In this document: piece after piece, positions 43,325-52,693 of the stretch | How positions within the stretch are numbered: the first letter of the stretch is position 1 | Layout: each line of letters starts with the position of its first letter | Assembly: GCF_003002065.1 (NCBI RefSeq) | Contig: NZ_PVZG01000006.1 | Coordinates: forward strand, 124,001 to 188,000 | Source: Pseudosporangium ferrugineum | GTDB lineage: Bacteria; Actinomycetota; Actinomycetes; Mycobacteriales; Micromonosporaceae | DNA length: 64,000 nucleotides | Reading direction: 5' to 3' | The notes under the pieces: generated by a model | Databases searched by the model: none | What the model was told of the DNA's origin: nothing | Seen by the model: only the letters and a program-made list of their open reading frames with translations | Translations under genes and position numbers: made by a program

Positions 43325-45703
43325 TCAGCTGATGCGGATCTTCATCGAGGTGCCGTTGACCTCGGCGACCTTGATCTTCACTCCGGCTGCCGGCAGCTTG
43401 ACGCCGTGGTTCGGCAGTTCGTCGTAGAAGTACTTCTTGGTGTCGTCGAACGTCGGCTGCGCGGCCTGGCCCCGGATGTAGCTGGGCTTGCCGTTGATGT
43501 GCAGCGTGAACGAGTCCGCCTTCTTCAGGCTGAACGGGGCGTCGTACACCTGGATCCGGGCCCGCCACGGCAGGCCTTCCAGGTTGTAGAACGGCTCCGG
43601 GTGCGCGTCGATGATCAGGTTGCGGCCCGACCCCGGGTGCACGTTGGTGTTGTTGTCGACCTGCGAGGTGTCCCAGTACGAGATCAGCAGACCCTCCTGG
43701 TAGGAGTAGTGGTCCACCTTGTCCGGGGTTGCCGGGTATCCGAAGAAGTACGGGCCCGTCTTCAGGTACTGGTCGTAGGACACGTAGCTGCGGTGGCCGG
43801 CGATGTAGAAGTTGTCGAACTTCTGGGTCGAGGTGGCCCCGACGATCGAGAAGCCGTTCAGCTTCCACGTCGTAGCACCCTCGGCGCCGTCGGCCAGCAC
43901 GGTCGCGCCGTCCGCCGTGATCGTGATGTTGTCACCGAAGAAGCCGCCGTCGGCGACGCCACCGTCGGTCAGGTAGTGCAGACGGAAGGTGATCTTCTTG
44001 CCCGCGTACGCGTTCAGCGGGATCGCGATGTCCGACCAGGCGCCACCGCTGCTGCCCGTCAGGGCCGGCGTGTTGCTGGCGTCCCGGGGGAGCGCCGCGC
44101 CGTTCAGCGTGCCGTCGAGGCGGGTCCAGGTGGTGCCGTTGTCGGTCGACGCCTCGAAGTAGAGGTAGTCGTAGTCCTCTTCGATGTCGTACCGGCCCTT
44201 GAGCGTGACCGCCCCGGTGGTCTTGCCGGTCAGGTCGATCGTCTGGGACAGGGACGTGTTCAGGTCGTCCGCGTTGCCCGAGAAGAACTGCTTGGTGCCC
44301 GCGAACGGCGCGCCCAGGTCGGTGGTGACCTCCTTGTCGGGCAGCACCACCACGGCGCCCTGTGCCTTGGCCGTGTTGTACTCCTGCGGACCCAGCTCGA
44401 GGGTCTTCTGCTGACCCGCGACCACGGTCTCGTAGTCGAACCAGCCGAGCTGCAGCTTGTTCCAGGCGCCGAGGTCGCCGGGGCGGGTGCCGATGCCCTG
44501 GTCGCCCGCCGCGCTGAGCCGGCTCTGGGCCATGAGGGTCCAGTGCTCGTTGTTGTTGTCGCCGCGACCGGAGGTGTCGTAGTCGTCCGGCAGGCCCAGG
44601 TCGTGCGTGTACTCGTGCACGAAGACGCTCAGGCCGCCGTTCTCCGGCTGGATGGTGTAGTCGCCGATCCAGATGCCGGTGGTGCCGATCTGGGTGCCGC
44701 CGAGCAGGTTGCCGGCCGGGCCGGTGCGGCCCTGGTCGGTGCCGTACGCGTACCAGCGGTGGCTCCAGATCGCGTCCTCGCCCTGCTGCGGGTCACCGTC
44801 GGCGGCGTCGCCACCGGCGTGGACGATCTGGAAGTGGTCGATGTAGCCGTCCGACTCGTTGAAGTCGCCGTCGTTGTCGAAGTCGTAGCGGTCGTACTGG
44901 TCGAACGACCGCATGTCCGCGGCGATCTGCGCGTCGGTGCGACCGGCGGCCTTCTGGTCCGCGACCCACTTGTTCGCGGCGTCGCGCACGAGCGCCCAGG
45001 TGTTGTTGCAGACGTTGCCGCCGCACAGGTCGCGGCCGTACCGGGCCTCGTTGTAGTTGACCTTGACCCAGTCGGTGACCTCGCCGTCGACGCTGTAGCG
45101 TCCGGACGACTGGGTCTCGAAGTAGGTCTTGACCGACTCCTTGCCCGCGCCCTCACCGAAGTACAGGTCGCGGTAGTGGTCGGCGTTGTAGTCCGGCTGC
45201 CACACCGTCGAGTTGTCCACCGCGCGGTTGGGCGCGGGGATCTTGTTGTGCTCCGGGCCCTCGAACGTGGTCGGGCCGGGCACGCTCGGGTTGCTGTCGA
45301 CGTCCGGGTAGCTGGGGTGCCGCTCGTTGCCGAACTCGGCCAGGATCACGAAGATCCGGTCGGTCTGCTCGCGGCCGAGCTCCACGTACTGGTCCGTGCC
45401 CGTCTTGGCCACCTTGCGGTTGGTCACGCCCGAGCCCTGCGTACGGCCGACCTTGACGACCGTGCTGCCGTTCCGCTTTATCGGTTTCGCCTTGCCGCTG
45501 ACCACGTCGGCGACAGCCTCCTCGCGCAGGGCGCGGCGCTTGTCCTCGAGCGGGTTGGGCAGATCGTCCACATGAGCCGAGTCGGCCGCCTTCGCGACCG
45601 GTGCCGGATCGACCGGCGGTGCTGCGCTGGCTCCGGCCGGGACGGAGATCCCGACACTGGTCACCATCGCGGCGCCGAGCAGTCCCACGACCACCTTGCG
45701 CAC
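43325..45703 (-). CDS. Secreted M6-family (immune inhibitor A-like) metalloprotease, copy 2
   Basis: A 792-residue paralogue of copy 1, alignable almost end to end. It has a signal peptide (VRKVVVGLLGAAMVTSVGISVPAGASAA), the zinc site H363-EYT-H367-DLGLPDDYDTSG and the same C-terminal end NGTSMKIRIS. The position after HEY changes from Gly to Thr. GTG 45703 follows GGAGGTAAACGTA; ATG 45724 is rejected because it would put the ribosome site inside the gene. Its own promoter and terminator show it is a separate unit from copy 1. Confidence 0.92.
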   Translation of the reverse strand: MRKVVVGLLGAAMVTSVGISVPAGASAAPPVDPAPVAKAADSAHVDDLPNPLEDKRRALREEAVADVVSGKAKPIKRNGSTVVKVGRTQGSGVTNRKVAKTGTDQYVELGREQTDRIFVILAEFGNERHPSYPDVDSNPSVPGPTTFEGPEHNKIPAPNRAVDNSTVWQPDYNADHYRDLYFGEGAGKESVKTYFETQSSGRYSVDGEVTDWVKVNYNEARYGRDLCGGNVCNNTWALVRDAANKWVADQKAAGRTDAQIAADMRSFDQYDRYDFDNDGDFNESDGYIDHFQIVHAGGDAADGDPQQGEDAIWSHRWYAYGTDQGRTGPAGNLLGGTQIGTTGIWIGDYTIQPENGGLSVFVHEYTHDLGLPDDYDTSGRGDNNNEHWTLMAQSRLSAAGDQGIGTRPGDLGAWNKLQLGWFDYETVVAGQQKTLELGPQEYNTAKAQGAVVVLPDKEVTTDLGAPFAGTKQFFSGNADDLNTSLSQTIDLTGKTTGAVTLKGRYDIEEDYDYLYFEASTDNGTTWTRLDGTLNGAALPRDASNTPALTGSSGGAWSDIAIPLNAYAGKKITFRLHYLTDGGVADGGFFGDNITITADGATVLADGAEGATTWKLNGFSIVGATSTQKFDNFYIAGHRSYVSYDQYLKTGPYFFGYPATPDKVDHYSYQEGLLISYWDTSQVDNNTNVHPGSGRNLIIDAHPEPFYNLEGLPWRARIQVYDAPFSLKKADSFTLHINGKPSYIRGQAAQPTFDDTKKYFYDELPNHGVKLPAAGVKIKVAEVNGTSMKIRIS

Positions 45704-45779
45704 TACGTTTACCTCCGTTGGCATAACCGCGCGCTGGGGTACAGCGACGGCGGTGAACCGCCCCGGATTCGGAGCTCAG

Positions 45780-45794
45780 GTGAACGTATGCAAA
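45780..45794 (-). promoter_or_regulatory. Shared promoter element of M6 protease copy 2
   Basis: The minus-strand TTTGCATACGTTCAC is identical to the copy 1 element. The following leader sequences are also alignable (both end near CACCCAGCG/ACCCCAGCG before the ribosome site), which points to a duplicated regulatory unit. Confidence 0.65.
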
Positions 45795-45908
45795 CACACC
45801 GATGGGTTGGAAGGGGTCCCACGGATTGTTCGGCGATGGTTACGCATTATGGCTGGGACATAATGCAAGAACCGGCAATTGGTAGAAAATGGACCGTCCA
45901 CATGAAAG

Positions 45909-45942
45909 GGCGGCAGATCCCTACGATCGCAGATCTGCCGCC
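45909..45942 (-). terminator. Hairpin at the end of acs
   Basis: Arms GGCGGCAGATC (45909-45919) and GATCTGCCGCC (45932-45942); CTTTCATG follows on the minus strand. The T-run is weak. Confidence 0.75.
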
Positions 45943-45959
45943 ATTCATAGATGATTGTC

Positions 45960-47945
45960 TCAGTCTTCGGACTTCGCCGCCTGCATTCCGGAGGAGATGA
46001 GGTCCATCACCGTGGAGTCCTGGAGGGTCGTGACGTCGCCCAGCGACCGGTTGTCGGCCACGTCGCGCAGCAGCCGCCGCATGATCTTGCCGGACCGGGT
46101 CTTGGGCAGCTCCGCGACCAGCATGATCTGCCGCGGCTTCGCGATCGGGCCCAGCTTCTTGGCGACGTGGTTGCGCAGATCCTGAATGAGCTGCTCACCC
46201 GCCGCACCGTCGGTGTCCACATTGCCGCGCGGGATCGTGAAGGCCACGATCGCCTGGCCGGTGGTCGGGTCGGAGGCGCCCACCACGGCGGCCTCGGCGA
46301 CCGACGGGTGCGACACCAGCGCCGACTCCACCTCGGTGGTCGAGATGTTGTGGCCCGACACCAGCATCACGTCGTCGACCCGGCCCAGCAGCCAGAGCGC
46401 GCCGTCGTCGTCCCGCTTCGCGCCGTCGCCGGCGAAGTAGATCCAGTCGTCGCCCGCGCCGGCGCCCTTGCCGAACCGCGACCAGTACGTGTCGATGAAC
46501 CGCTGGTCGTCGCCCCAGATGGTGCGCAGCATGGACGGCCACGGCTCGCTGAGCACGAGGAAGCCGCCGCCGCCGTCCGGCACCGACTGGGCGGAGTCGT
46601 CCACCACGTCGGCGGAGATGCCGGGCAGCGGGGTCATCGCCGAACCGGGCTTGGTGCTGGTCACGCCGGGCAGCGGCGAGATCATCACGCCGCCGGTCTC
46701 GGTCTGCCACCACGTGTCGACGATGGGGCAGCGGTCCCGCCCGACGTTGGCGCGATACCACATCCAGGCCTCGGGGTTGATCGGCTCACCCACGCTGCCC
46801 AGGATGCGCAGCGAGGACAGGTCGTACTTGGCCGGGATGTCGTCGCCCCACTTCATCATCGTGCGGATGAGCGTGGGCGCCGTGTACAGGGTGGTCACCT
46901 TGTACTTGTCGACGATCTCCCAGAACCGTCCCTTGTGCGGGGTGTCCGGCGTGCCCTCGTACATGACCTGGGTCGCGCCGTTGGAGAGCGGGCCGTAGAC
47001 GATGTACGAGTGCCCGGTGACCCAGCCGATGTCGGCGGTGCACCAGTAGACGTCGGTCTCCGGCTTGAGGTCGAACACCGCACTGTGCGTGTACGACACC
47101 TGGGTCAGGTAACCGCCCGTGGTGTGCAGGATGCCCTTCGGCTTCCCGGTCGTGCCCGAGGTGTAGAGGATGAAGAGCGGGTGCTCCGCGTCGAAGGACC
47201 GCGGCTCGTGCGTCGTGCTCGCCTGCTCGACGGTCTCGTGCCACCACAGGTCCTTCTCGCCCCAGGTGACGTCCTCGCCCGTACGGCGTACGACCAGCAC
47301 GTGCTCGATGCTGGGGCACTTCGCGACCGCCTCGTCCACGGTCGGCTTGAGCGCGGAGGGCTTGCCCCGCCGGTAGCCGCCGTCGGCCGTGATCACCAGC
47401 TTGGCGTCCGCGTCCTCGATGCGCGTCGACAGCGCGTCGACCGAGAAGCCGCCGAACACCACGCTGTGCAGCGCGCCGATCCGCGCACAGGCCAGCATCG
47501 CGACCGCGGCCTCCGGGATCATCGGCAGGTAGATCGCCACCCGGTCGCCCGCGGTCACGCCGAGCTCGGTCAGCGTGTTGGCGGCCTGGCTGACGCTCTT
47601 CAGCAGGTCGGAATACGTGATCGTGCGGGTGTCGCCGGGCTCGCCCTCCCAGTGGATCGCGACCTTGTCGCCGTTGCCGGCCTCGACGTGCCGGTCGACG
47701 CAGTTGTACGCGATGTTCAGCTCGCCGCCGACGAACCACTTGGCGAACGGCGGGTTCGACCAGTCCAGCACCTGCTCCCAGGGCTTGGTCCAGGTGAGCC
47801 GCTTCGCCTGCTCCTCCCAGTACGCCAGCCGGTCGGCGCCGGCCTGCTCGTACGCCTCGGCCGTGACGTTCGCCGCGGCGGCGAGCTCCGCGGGCGGCGG
47901 GAACTGCCGCGTCTCCGAATACAGGTTCTCCAGCGTCTCACTCAT
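45960..47945 (-). CDS. acs: Acetyl-CoA synthetase (acetate-CoA ligase, AMP-forming)
   Basis: A 661-residue adenylate-forming enzyme making acetyl-CoA from acetate, ATP and CoA. The P-loop [11 protein letters not shown], the acetate-pocket block [28 protein letters not shown] and the C-terminal catalytic Lys in [14 protein letters not shown] (about residue 620, the usual acetylation site) are all present. ATG 47945 (MSETLENLY) has GAGGAGC upstream; a start at 47999 is less likely. It is divergent from the Fic-like gene, a neighbour arrangement that I also recall from Streptomyces. Confidence 0.96.
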   Translation of the reverse strand: MSETLENLYSETRQFPPPAELAAAANVTAEAYEQAGADRLAYWEEQAKRLTWTKPWEQVLDWSNPPFAKWFVGGELNIAYNCVDRHVEAGNGDKVAIHWEGEPGDTRTITYSDLLKSVSQAANTLTELGVTAGDRVAIYLPMIPEAAVAMLACARIGALHSVVFGGFSVDALSTRIEDADAKLVITADGGYRRGKPSALKPTVDEAVAKCPSIEHVLVVRRTGEDVTWGEKDLWWHETVEQASTTHEPRSFDAEHPLFILYTSGTTGKPKGILHTTGGYLTQVSYTHSAVFDLKPETDVYWCTADIGWVTGHSYIVYGPLSNGATQVMYEGTPDTPHKGRFWEIVDKYKVTTLYTAPTLIRTMMKWGDDIPAKYDLSSLRILGSVGEPINPEAWMWYRANVGRDRCPIVDTWWQTETGGVMISPLPGVTSTKPGSAMTPLPGISADVVDDSAQSVPDGGGGFLVLSEPWPSMLRTIWGDDQRFIDTYWSRFGKGAGAGDDWIYFAGDGAKRDDDGALWLLGRVDDVMLVSGHNISTTEVESALVSHPSVAEAAVVGASDPTTGQAIVAFTIPRGNVDTDGAAGEQLIQDLRNHVAKKLGPIAKPRQIMLVAELPKTRSGKIMRRLLRDVADNRSLGDVTTLQDSTVMDLISSGMQAAKSED

Positions 47946-48144
47946 GAGGGCGGCTCCTCTGCCGTGACCGGTTTCTTGAGGTGAACAGTAGTTCCGCACG
48001 GCCGTGACGGGCGAGGACGGCGAGCCGAAGCGCCCGCCTGCCGCGCCGACCGGCAGCGCGTGATCGGTACTGCGCGAATCCTGCCACTTTCGCGCTCGTA
48101 CGCGCAGCCCGTGGTGGGGGTGTTTTTCCGGCTACGGTAGGCGC

Positions 48145-48888
48145 GTGACGAACGATCCCCTGGCCCCGCTGCTGGCCCTCGCCGACGTCGAGCCCTCCTT
48201 CGCCGAGGCCCGCGCCCGGGTCGACGAGGCGCTGCGGCACCGGGCGCTGCGGCGCAACGGCGGTCAGGTCGCCGCCGAGGTGGGCCTGCGCGCCGCCGTC
48301 GCCAGCGCGGCCCTGGAGGACCACCGCCACGATCTGGCCGCCGTGCGCGCCGGCACCGTCACCGACCCCGTGGTGCAGGGCTCGCTGCGGGTCTCCGAGG
48401 CGCTCGACGGGCTCGTCGACCTGTGGCCGCGTGCGCCCCGCCAAGTGCTCGCCCGCCTGCACATGCTGGCCGCCCGCGGTGCCGTCGCGGAGGCCGACCT
48501 GGGCCGGCTGCTCTCCGGCGCCGAGCGGATCGACGCGCTCGCCGCCCTGGTCGCCGGCAACGAGCGGACCCCGCCGATGCTGCTGGCCGCGATCGTCCAC
48601 GCGGAGTTGCTGACGCTGCGCCCGTTCGCCGGCCCGGCCGGGGTGGTCGCGCGCGCGGCGGCCCGGCTCACCCTGGTCTCGCGCGGCTTCGACATCCGCG
48701 GGCTGGTCGGCGTCGAGGAGGGCCACCTCGCCCGCGAGCCCGAGTACGTGGGCTCGGCGGGCGCGTACGCGACCGGAACCCCGGACGGCGTGCGCTCGTG
48801 GCTGCGGCACTACGCGGCGGCGGTCACCGCGGGCGCGGGCGAGTTGGTGCGGATCGCCGACGAGGTGCTGGCCCCTTCGGGCAAGTAG
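48145..48888 (+). CDS. Degenerate Fic-fold-like protein
   Basis: A 247-residue, Ala/Leu-rich, all-helical protein. The stretch LLAAIVHAELLTLRPFAGPAGVVARAAAR resembles the Fic core helix and loop (HPFxDGNGRxxR), but the catalytic His is Arg and GNGR is replaced by PAGV. If related, it cannot perform standard AMPylation. GTG 48145 lies six nt after TACGGT, suggesting a leaderless transcript. No signal or membrane segment. The family assignment is tentative. Confidence 0.6.
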   Translation: MTNDPLAPLLALADVEPSFAEARARVDEALRHRALRRNGGQVAAEVGLRAAVASAALEDHRHDLAAVRAGTVTDPVVQGSLRVSEALDGLVDLWPRAPRQVLARLHMLAARGAVAEADLGRLLSGAERIDALAALVAGNERTPPMLLAAIVHAELLTLRPFAGPAGVVARAAARLTLVSRGFDIRGLVGVEEGHLAREPEYVGSAGAYATGTPDGVRSWLRHYAAAVTAGAGELVRIADEVLAPSGK

Positions 48889-48969
48889 CGCCTCACCCGG
48901 TTGGTCCCCATCTGCAGCGAAGCCCGAAACGCACCGTTCGTCCCTGCTCGGGTTGGCATACTCGGGCGG

Positions 48970-49452
48970 GTGGGAGACGACTGGGTCCGCCCGTACTCAC
49001 CCGGCACCGGCCGCTGGCTGGTCATCGGCTGGGAGGCGGTGGCATTCGGGTTGCTCGGCTGGGCGAGCATCGGGCTCTTCGAGCTGACCGGCGTCGGCGT
49101 ACGCATCCTCGCCCTGCTCATGGCGGTGGTCTGGGTCGTGGGCGGCTGGCGCATCCTCGAGATGGGCGTGTACGTCAGCCCCGGCGCGCTGCGGATCCGC
49201 GGGCTGCTGCGCTCGCGCACGCTGCGCTGGGAGGAGATCGCGCACGTCCGCCTGCACCGGCACGCCAACAAGATCGGCCGCTGGCAGATCGAGGGCGGCA
49301 TGACCGTGCTCATCGAGCGGCGCGACGGCTCGATGGTGAACACCGAGCTGTGGGCGCAGGGCGTGGACTTCCACCGGCGGCCGCACCTGTTCCGCGCGGT
49401 CTACCACGAGCTGCGCAACCGCCACCTGGCCGCGACGATCTCCCCGGCCTGA
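48970..49452 (+). CDS. PH-domain (bPH2-like) membrane protein
   Basis: A 160-residue protein. Two membrane spans (WLVIGWEAVAFGLLGWASIGLFE, VRILALLMAVVWVVGGW) are followed by a PH-like domain (MGVYVSPGALRIRGLLRSRTLRWEEIAHVRL). The end of the domain is RRDGSMVNTELWAQGVDF. GTG 48970 lies seven nt after CATACT (48957-48962), consistent with a leaderless message. Function unknown; such proteins are common in actinobacteria. Confidence 0.85.
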   Translation: MGDDWVRPYSPGTGRWLVIGWEAVAFGLLGWASIGLFELTGVGVRILALLMAVVWVVGGWRILEMGVYVSPGALRIRGLLRSRTLRWEEIAHVRLHRHANKIGRWQIEGGMTVLIERRDGSMVNTELWAQGVDFHRRPHLFRAVYHELRNRHLAATISPA

Positions 49453-49473
49453 CTGCCGGCCCTCCGGCGAGCG

Positions 49474-49524
49474 CATGCTTCCGGCTGGCTCATGCTGCCG
49501 GCTGGCACATGCTTCCGGCCGGCA
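49474..49524. repeat. 3 x 17-bp tandem repeat
   Basis: Units CATGCTTCCGGCTGGCT, CATGCTGCCGGCTGGCA and CATGCTTCCGGCCGGCA lie directly downstream of the PH gene and just before its hairpin. Confidence 0.9.
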
Positions 49525-49533
49525 CATTAAGGA

Positions 49534-49557
49534 CGGCGCCTCACGGGTGAGGCGCCG
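49534..49557. terminator. Hairpin between the PH gene and the HAD gene
   Basis: CGGCGCCTCAC (49534-49544) and GTGAGGCGCCG (49547-49557) pair with an apical GG. It lacks a T-run and could serve the + strand gene. Confidence 0.7.
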
Positions 49558-49843
49558 CCGCTTGCGCGTCCGACCGGGTTATCAAGCGTGCACCTGGGTC
49601 GTTGTCGACAGTCCCGCCGGATGACCGGTGGGTCCCGCCGCAACGTGCCTGCCGTGGCTGATCGCGCGTGGGTTCCCGGTGGCCGTGCACGGAACCTGCT
49701 GTTCTTCGAGGTCCCGCGAGTTCTTTCTACGCCTCGGCGCCCATGATCACCAGGGCAAATGGGGCCAAGAGTAATTAGTCAGATGCTTCGGCGGCGAGCA
49801 GCGGGAGGCGAACTCGCCCAGGCCGGACGGCTCGCCGCGAGCG
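49558..49843. other. Gene-free stretch
   Basis: No coding region, repeat or clear structure is seen between the hairpin and the HAD stop codon. Confidence 0.6.
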
Positions 49844-50647
49844 CTACGCGACGGCGGCGGCCCGGGTCCGGCGGTGGCGGCCGTACAGCGCGAGGCCTAT
49901 CGCGACGCCCACGCCGACCCCGAGCGCGGCGGCGGCGACCGGAACGGCCGGGCGGTCGCGCAGCCGGCGGCCCAGCGGCACCGGGTGCCGGAACTCCAGC
50001 ACCGGCCAGCCGCGCTCCAGCGCGACCCGGCGCAGCCCGCGGTCGGGATTGACCACGCTCGGATGGCCGACCGCCTCGAGCAGGGGAAGGTCACTGCTCG
50101 AATCCGAATATGCGTAACACTCCGCAAGGTCGTAGCCGCGTTCGCCGGCCAGCTCCCGCACGCCCGCGACCTTGCTCGGCCCGGCCGCGTAGAACTCGAC
50201 CTCTCCGCTGTACCGCCCGTCGACGATCCCCATCCGGGTCGCGATCACGTCGGTCACGCCCAGCAGCTCGCCGATCGGGCGCACCATCTCGTCGCCCGAC
50301 GCGGAGACCAGGACGACGTCGCGGCCGGCCGCCTGATGCTCGCCGATGAGGATGGCGGCCTCGGCGTACACGTACGGATTGATCAGTTCTTCCAGGGTCT
50401 CGGCGACGATCTGCCGGACCTGCTCGACCTTCCAGCCCTTGCAGAGCGCGGCCAGATAGTCGCGGGTGCGGGCCATGGTCTGTTCGTCGGTGCCGCCCAG
50501 CCGGAACATCAACTGCGCGTAGGCGGATTTCACGACGTCCCGGCGGCTGATCAGCCCATCGCGATAGAAAGGCCGTCCGAAGGCCAGCGCGCTGGACTTG
50601 GCGATGACGGTCTTGTCGAGGTCGAAGAACGCGGCGCTGTGGCCCAC
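49844..50647 (-). CDS. HAD-IB family phosphatase with C-terminal membrane anchor
   Basis: A 267-residue SerB-like HAD hydrolase. The nucleophile motif is FFD9-LD11-KTVIAKSS, motif II is VLVSASGDEM, and motif III/IV is YAYSDSSSDLPLLEAVG. A C-terminal hydrophobic segment (VPVAAAALGVGVGVAIGLALYG) may anchor it in the membrane. GTG 50647 is eight nt after TACACT, suggesting a leaderless message; GTG 50683 is the alternative. Relatives act on phospholipid or phosphoserine-type substrates; this substrate is unknown. Confidence 0.9.
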   Translation of the reverse strand: MGHSAAFFDLDKTVIAKSSALAFGRPFYRDGLISRRDVVKSAYAQLMFRLGGTDEQTMARTRDYLAALCKGWKVEQVRQIVAETLEELINPYVYAEAAILIGEHQAAGRDVVLVSASGDEMVRPIGELLGVTDVIATRMGIVDGRYSGEVEFYAAGPSKVAGVRELAGERGYDLAECYAYSDSSSDLPLLEAVGHPSVVNPDRGLRRVALERGWPVLEFRHPVPLGRRLRDRPAVPVAAAALGVGVGVAIGLALYGRHRRTRAAAVA

Positions 50648-50838
50648 GGGCCGAAAGTGTAGCCGCAATGCGCACTCAATCACGCCCTCGGTGGCGTGTG
50701 TGCGGTTTCTGGTGACACTGGGTACTCGACGGTTCCCGGTACTTCAGGCATGCTTGTGTTGCGACTGAGATTCATGTTGTCCGTGGCAGTCGCGTTTTCC
50801 TCCCCGAGATTCTCGGTGGTTGCGCCCCCCGCGATCGC

Positions 50839-50925
50839 CGAGTCCGATTCGGCTCGACCCCCCCCGGAGCCGAATCCTCGGACGGCCCCCGTCACCCCCG
50901 ACGGGGGTCGTTCCCTTTTCCGGTA
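50839..50925 (+). ncRNA. Candidate structured RNA with terminator
   Basis: Two consecutive stems lie in a gene-poor gap. CGAG...GATTCGGCTC (50839-50855) pairs with GAGCCGAATC-CTCG (50867-50880), with a three-base bulge. Then GACGGCCCCCGTC (50881-50893) pairs with GACGGGGGTCG (50900-50910) with one mismatch, and TTCCCTTTTCC follows. The T-rich side shows + strand transcription, yet no + strand gene precedes it. The 5' end is unknown. Confidence 0.45.
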
Positions 50926-51017
50926 CGGCGGCCGGCCGAGCTGGACCCTCGCACACGCGGCGTGATGCCGGGTTCCGCTCCGGAGCGCGACCATCCGGGC
51001 TGGAGCGGTTGGCCGGC

Positions 51018-51374
51018 TCAGGCTCCGGTGGCCCGATCCAGGTCGGCGGGGGCGTGCTCTTCCGGCATGCCGAACAACTCGCACAGGCCGGTCACGGTGA
51101 GCACCCGGTGGAAGCCGGGACTGGGATTGATCACCAGGAAGCGGGACTCCGCCTCCGTCACCGCCCGGTAACCCTCGATCAGGGCCCCGAGCCCGGTCGA
51201 GTCGATGAAGGTGGCGTCGGCCAGATCGACCCGGACCTCCGCCGGTGGGGACCCGGCCACCACGTCCCGGATGGCCTGCGCCACCTCGTCGGCGTTGGCG
51301 AAGTCGATCTCACCCAGCACGGTGACCTGGGCGCTGCCGTCCTCGCCGAACTCGCTCCGGACCGGGTTCTCCAT
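51018..51374 (-). CDS. STAS-domain anti-sigma factor antagonist
   Basis: A 118-residue SpoIIAA-like protein (AQVTVLGEIDFANADEVAQAI; VDLADATFIDSTGLGALIEG). Ser59 in the DSTGLG loop is the expected phosphorylation site. ATG 51374 and an upstream in-frame ATG at 51407 both have GGAG-type sites; the shorter form matches the family. It likely releases a sigma factor by binding an anti-sigma kinase. It is divergent from the Tad operon. Partner unknown. Confidence 0.88.
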   Translation of the reverse strand: MENPVRSEFGEDGSAQVTVLGEIDFANADEVAQAIRDVVAGSPPAEVRVDLADATFIDSTGLGALIEGYRAVTEAESRFLVINPSPGFHRVLTVTGLCELFGMPEEHAPADLDRATGA

Positions 51375-51475
51375 GCCAACTCCATCGGTCGGGTCCGGCA
51401 CCAACATACCCAACTCCCGCCGCCGCCACGCTTCCCCAGCGGTACGCCATAGCAGATCAGCCCGGCACCGAACGC

Positions 51476-51503
51476 TTTTCCACAGCCCTGCGGCTTGTCC
51501 ACA
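51476..51503. promoter_or_regulatory. Two direct TCCACA boxes upstream of the Tad operon
   Basis: TTTTCCACA (51476-51484) and TTGTCCACA (51495-51503) are direct repeats 19 bp apart. The second equals the actinobacterial DnaA box. The same core occurs in the inverted repeat before eccE. They lie about 85-110 bp upstream of the first Tad gene. Confidence 0.5.
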
Positions 51504-51586
51504 GGCCCGGCGGTCCGCGGTTGAGCGCCCGTACGCCGGGCCGCCACGGTGGGAGCCCACCCGCCGCCGTACCCGCTGGAGCCGTG

Positions 51587-52693
51587 ATGTCCGCCCGTAC
51601 CGCCCCACCCGCCGGAGCCCGCCCGGGGCCCGCCCTGCCGCTGGTCGTGACCGCCGACCCCGACCTGCTCGACGACCTCGTGCGCCTCGCCGCCGCGGCC
51701 GGCACCGAGGTCGACGTGGCCGCGGATCCGGCGGCCGCCCGCAGCCGTTATCTCGGCGCGGCGCTGGTCCTCGTCGGCGCCGACCAGGCGGTGGCCTGCC
51801 TCCGCGCCCACCTGCCGCGCCGGTCCCGCACGGCCGTCGTCGGTCACGAGCCGATCGTGCACGCCGCCTGGGAGGTCGCCGAGTCGCTCGGTGCCGAGCA
51901 CGTCGCGATGCTCCCGGCCGCCGAACCCTGGCTGACCGAGCGGTTCGCCGCGGCCGCCCGCGCCGAGCCGCCACCGGCCGGCCGCGTGCTCGCCGTGCTG
52001 GGCGGCCGGGGCGGCGCCGGGGCGAGCATCCTCGCCGGCGGCCTCGCCGTCACCGCCGCCCGCGAGGCCCGCCGCACCCTGCTCCTCGACGCGGACCCGC
52101 TCGGCGGCGGCCTCGACCTCGTGCTCGGCTGGGAACAGGACGACGGGCTGCGGTGGCCTGCGCTCGCCGAGGCGGGCGCCCACGCCGACCCGGCCGCGCT
52201 GCTCAAGGCCCTCCCGCACCGCGGCGACCTGGTGCTGCTCTCCTTCGCCCGCGACGCGCCGCGGCCGGTGCCGCCCCAGGCCATGGCGGTCACCATGCAG
52301 GTCGCCCGGGACACCCGCGACGTGACCGTGGTCGACCTGCCCCGCCACCTCGACGACGCCGCGACGCTGGCCCTGGCCGCCGCCGACCAGACTCTGCTCA
52401 TCGTGCCGGCGGAGCTGCGCGCCACCGCCGCGGCGGCCCGGGTCGCGGCGATCGCCCGGGTGCACTGCGCCGCCCTGTCGGTGGTCGTCCGGGGTCCGGC
52501 GCCGAGCCGGCTCAAGGCCCGGGAGGTGGCCCGCTCGCTGGGCCTCCCGCTCGCCGGCGCGCTGCGGCCCGAGCCGGGGGTGTGCCAGCGGATCGAGCGC
52601 GGCGTACCGCCCGCTGTGGACGGCCGGGGCCCGCTGGCGGAGCTCTGCGCCGAGTTGCTCGCGCAGCTGTCCGTGGTGGGAGAAGCGGCATGA
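51587..52693 (+). CDS. CpaE/TadZ-like septum-site-determining protein (Ssd)
   Basis: A 368-residue MinD/ParA-like ATPase. An N-terminal receiver-like region (LVVTADPDLLDDLVRLAAAAG) precedes the P-loop domain with a deviant Walker A, GGRGGAGASILAGGLAV, and TLLLDADPLGGGLDLVLG. It is thought to place the Tad pilus machine in the cell. ATG 51587 has GCTGGAG upstream. The stop overlaps tadA by four bases. Actinobacterial versions are called Ssd. Confidence 0.88.
   Translation: MSARTAPPAGARPGPALPLVVTADPDLLDDLVRLAAAAGTEVDVAADPAAARSRYLGAALVLVGADQAVACLRAHLPRRSRTAVVGHEPIVHAAWEVAESLGAEHVAMLPAAEPWLTERFAAAARAEPPPAGRVLAVLGGRGGAGASILAGGLAVTAAREARRTLLLDADPLGGGLDLVLGWEQDDGLRWPALAEAGAHADPAALLKALPHRGDLVLLSFARDAPRPVPPQAMAVTMQVARDTRDVTVVDLPRHLDDAATLALAAADQTLLIVPAELRATAAAARVAAIARVHCAALSVVVRGPAPSRLKAREVARSLGLPLAGALRPEPGVCQRIERGVPPAVDGRGPLAELCAELLAQLSVVGEAA

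Noticed and set aside
45704..45724. ATG 45724 as the start of M6 protease copy 2
   Set aside because: It would place the GGAGGT ribosome site inside the coding region; GTG 45703 gives a normal signal peptide matching copy 1.
50696..50965. An 89-codon + strand frame over the structured region
   Set aside because: Codon bias is unlike real genes here and the terminator hairpin lies inside it; a structured RNA is more likely. A - strand frame at the same place fails for the same reason.
33005..51503. Idea that the TCCACA boxes mark a replication origin
   Set aside because: Only two pairs 18 kb apart, no AT-rich unwinding region and no dnaA, dnaN or rpmH genes in the window.
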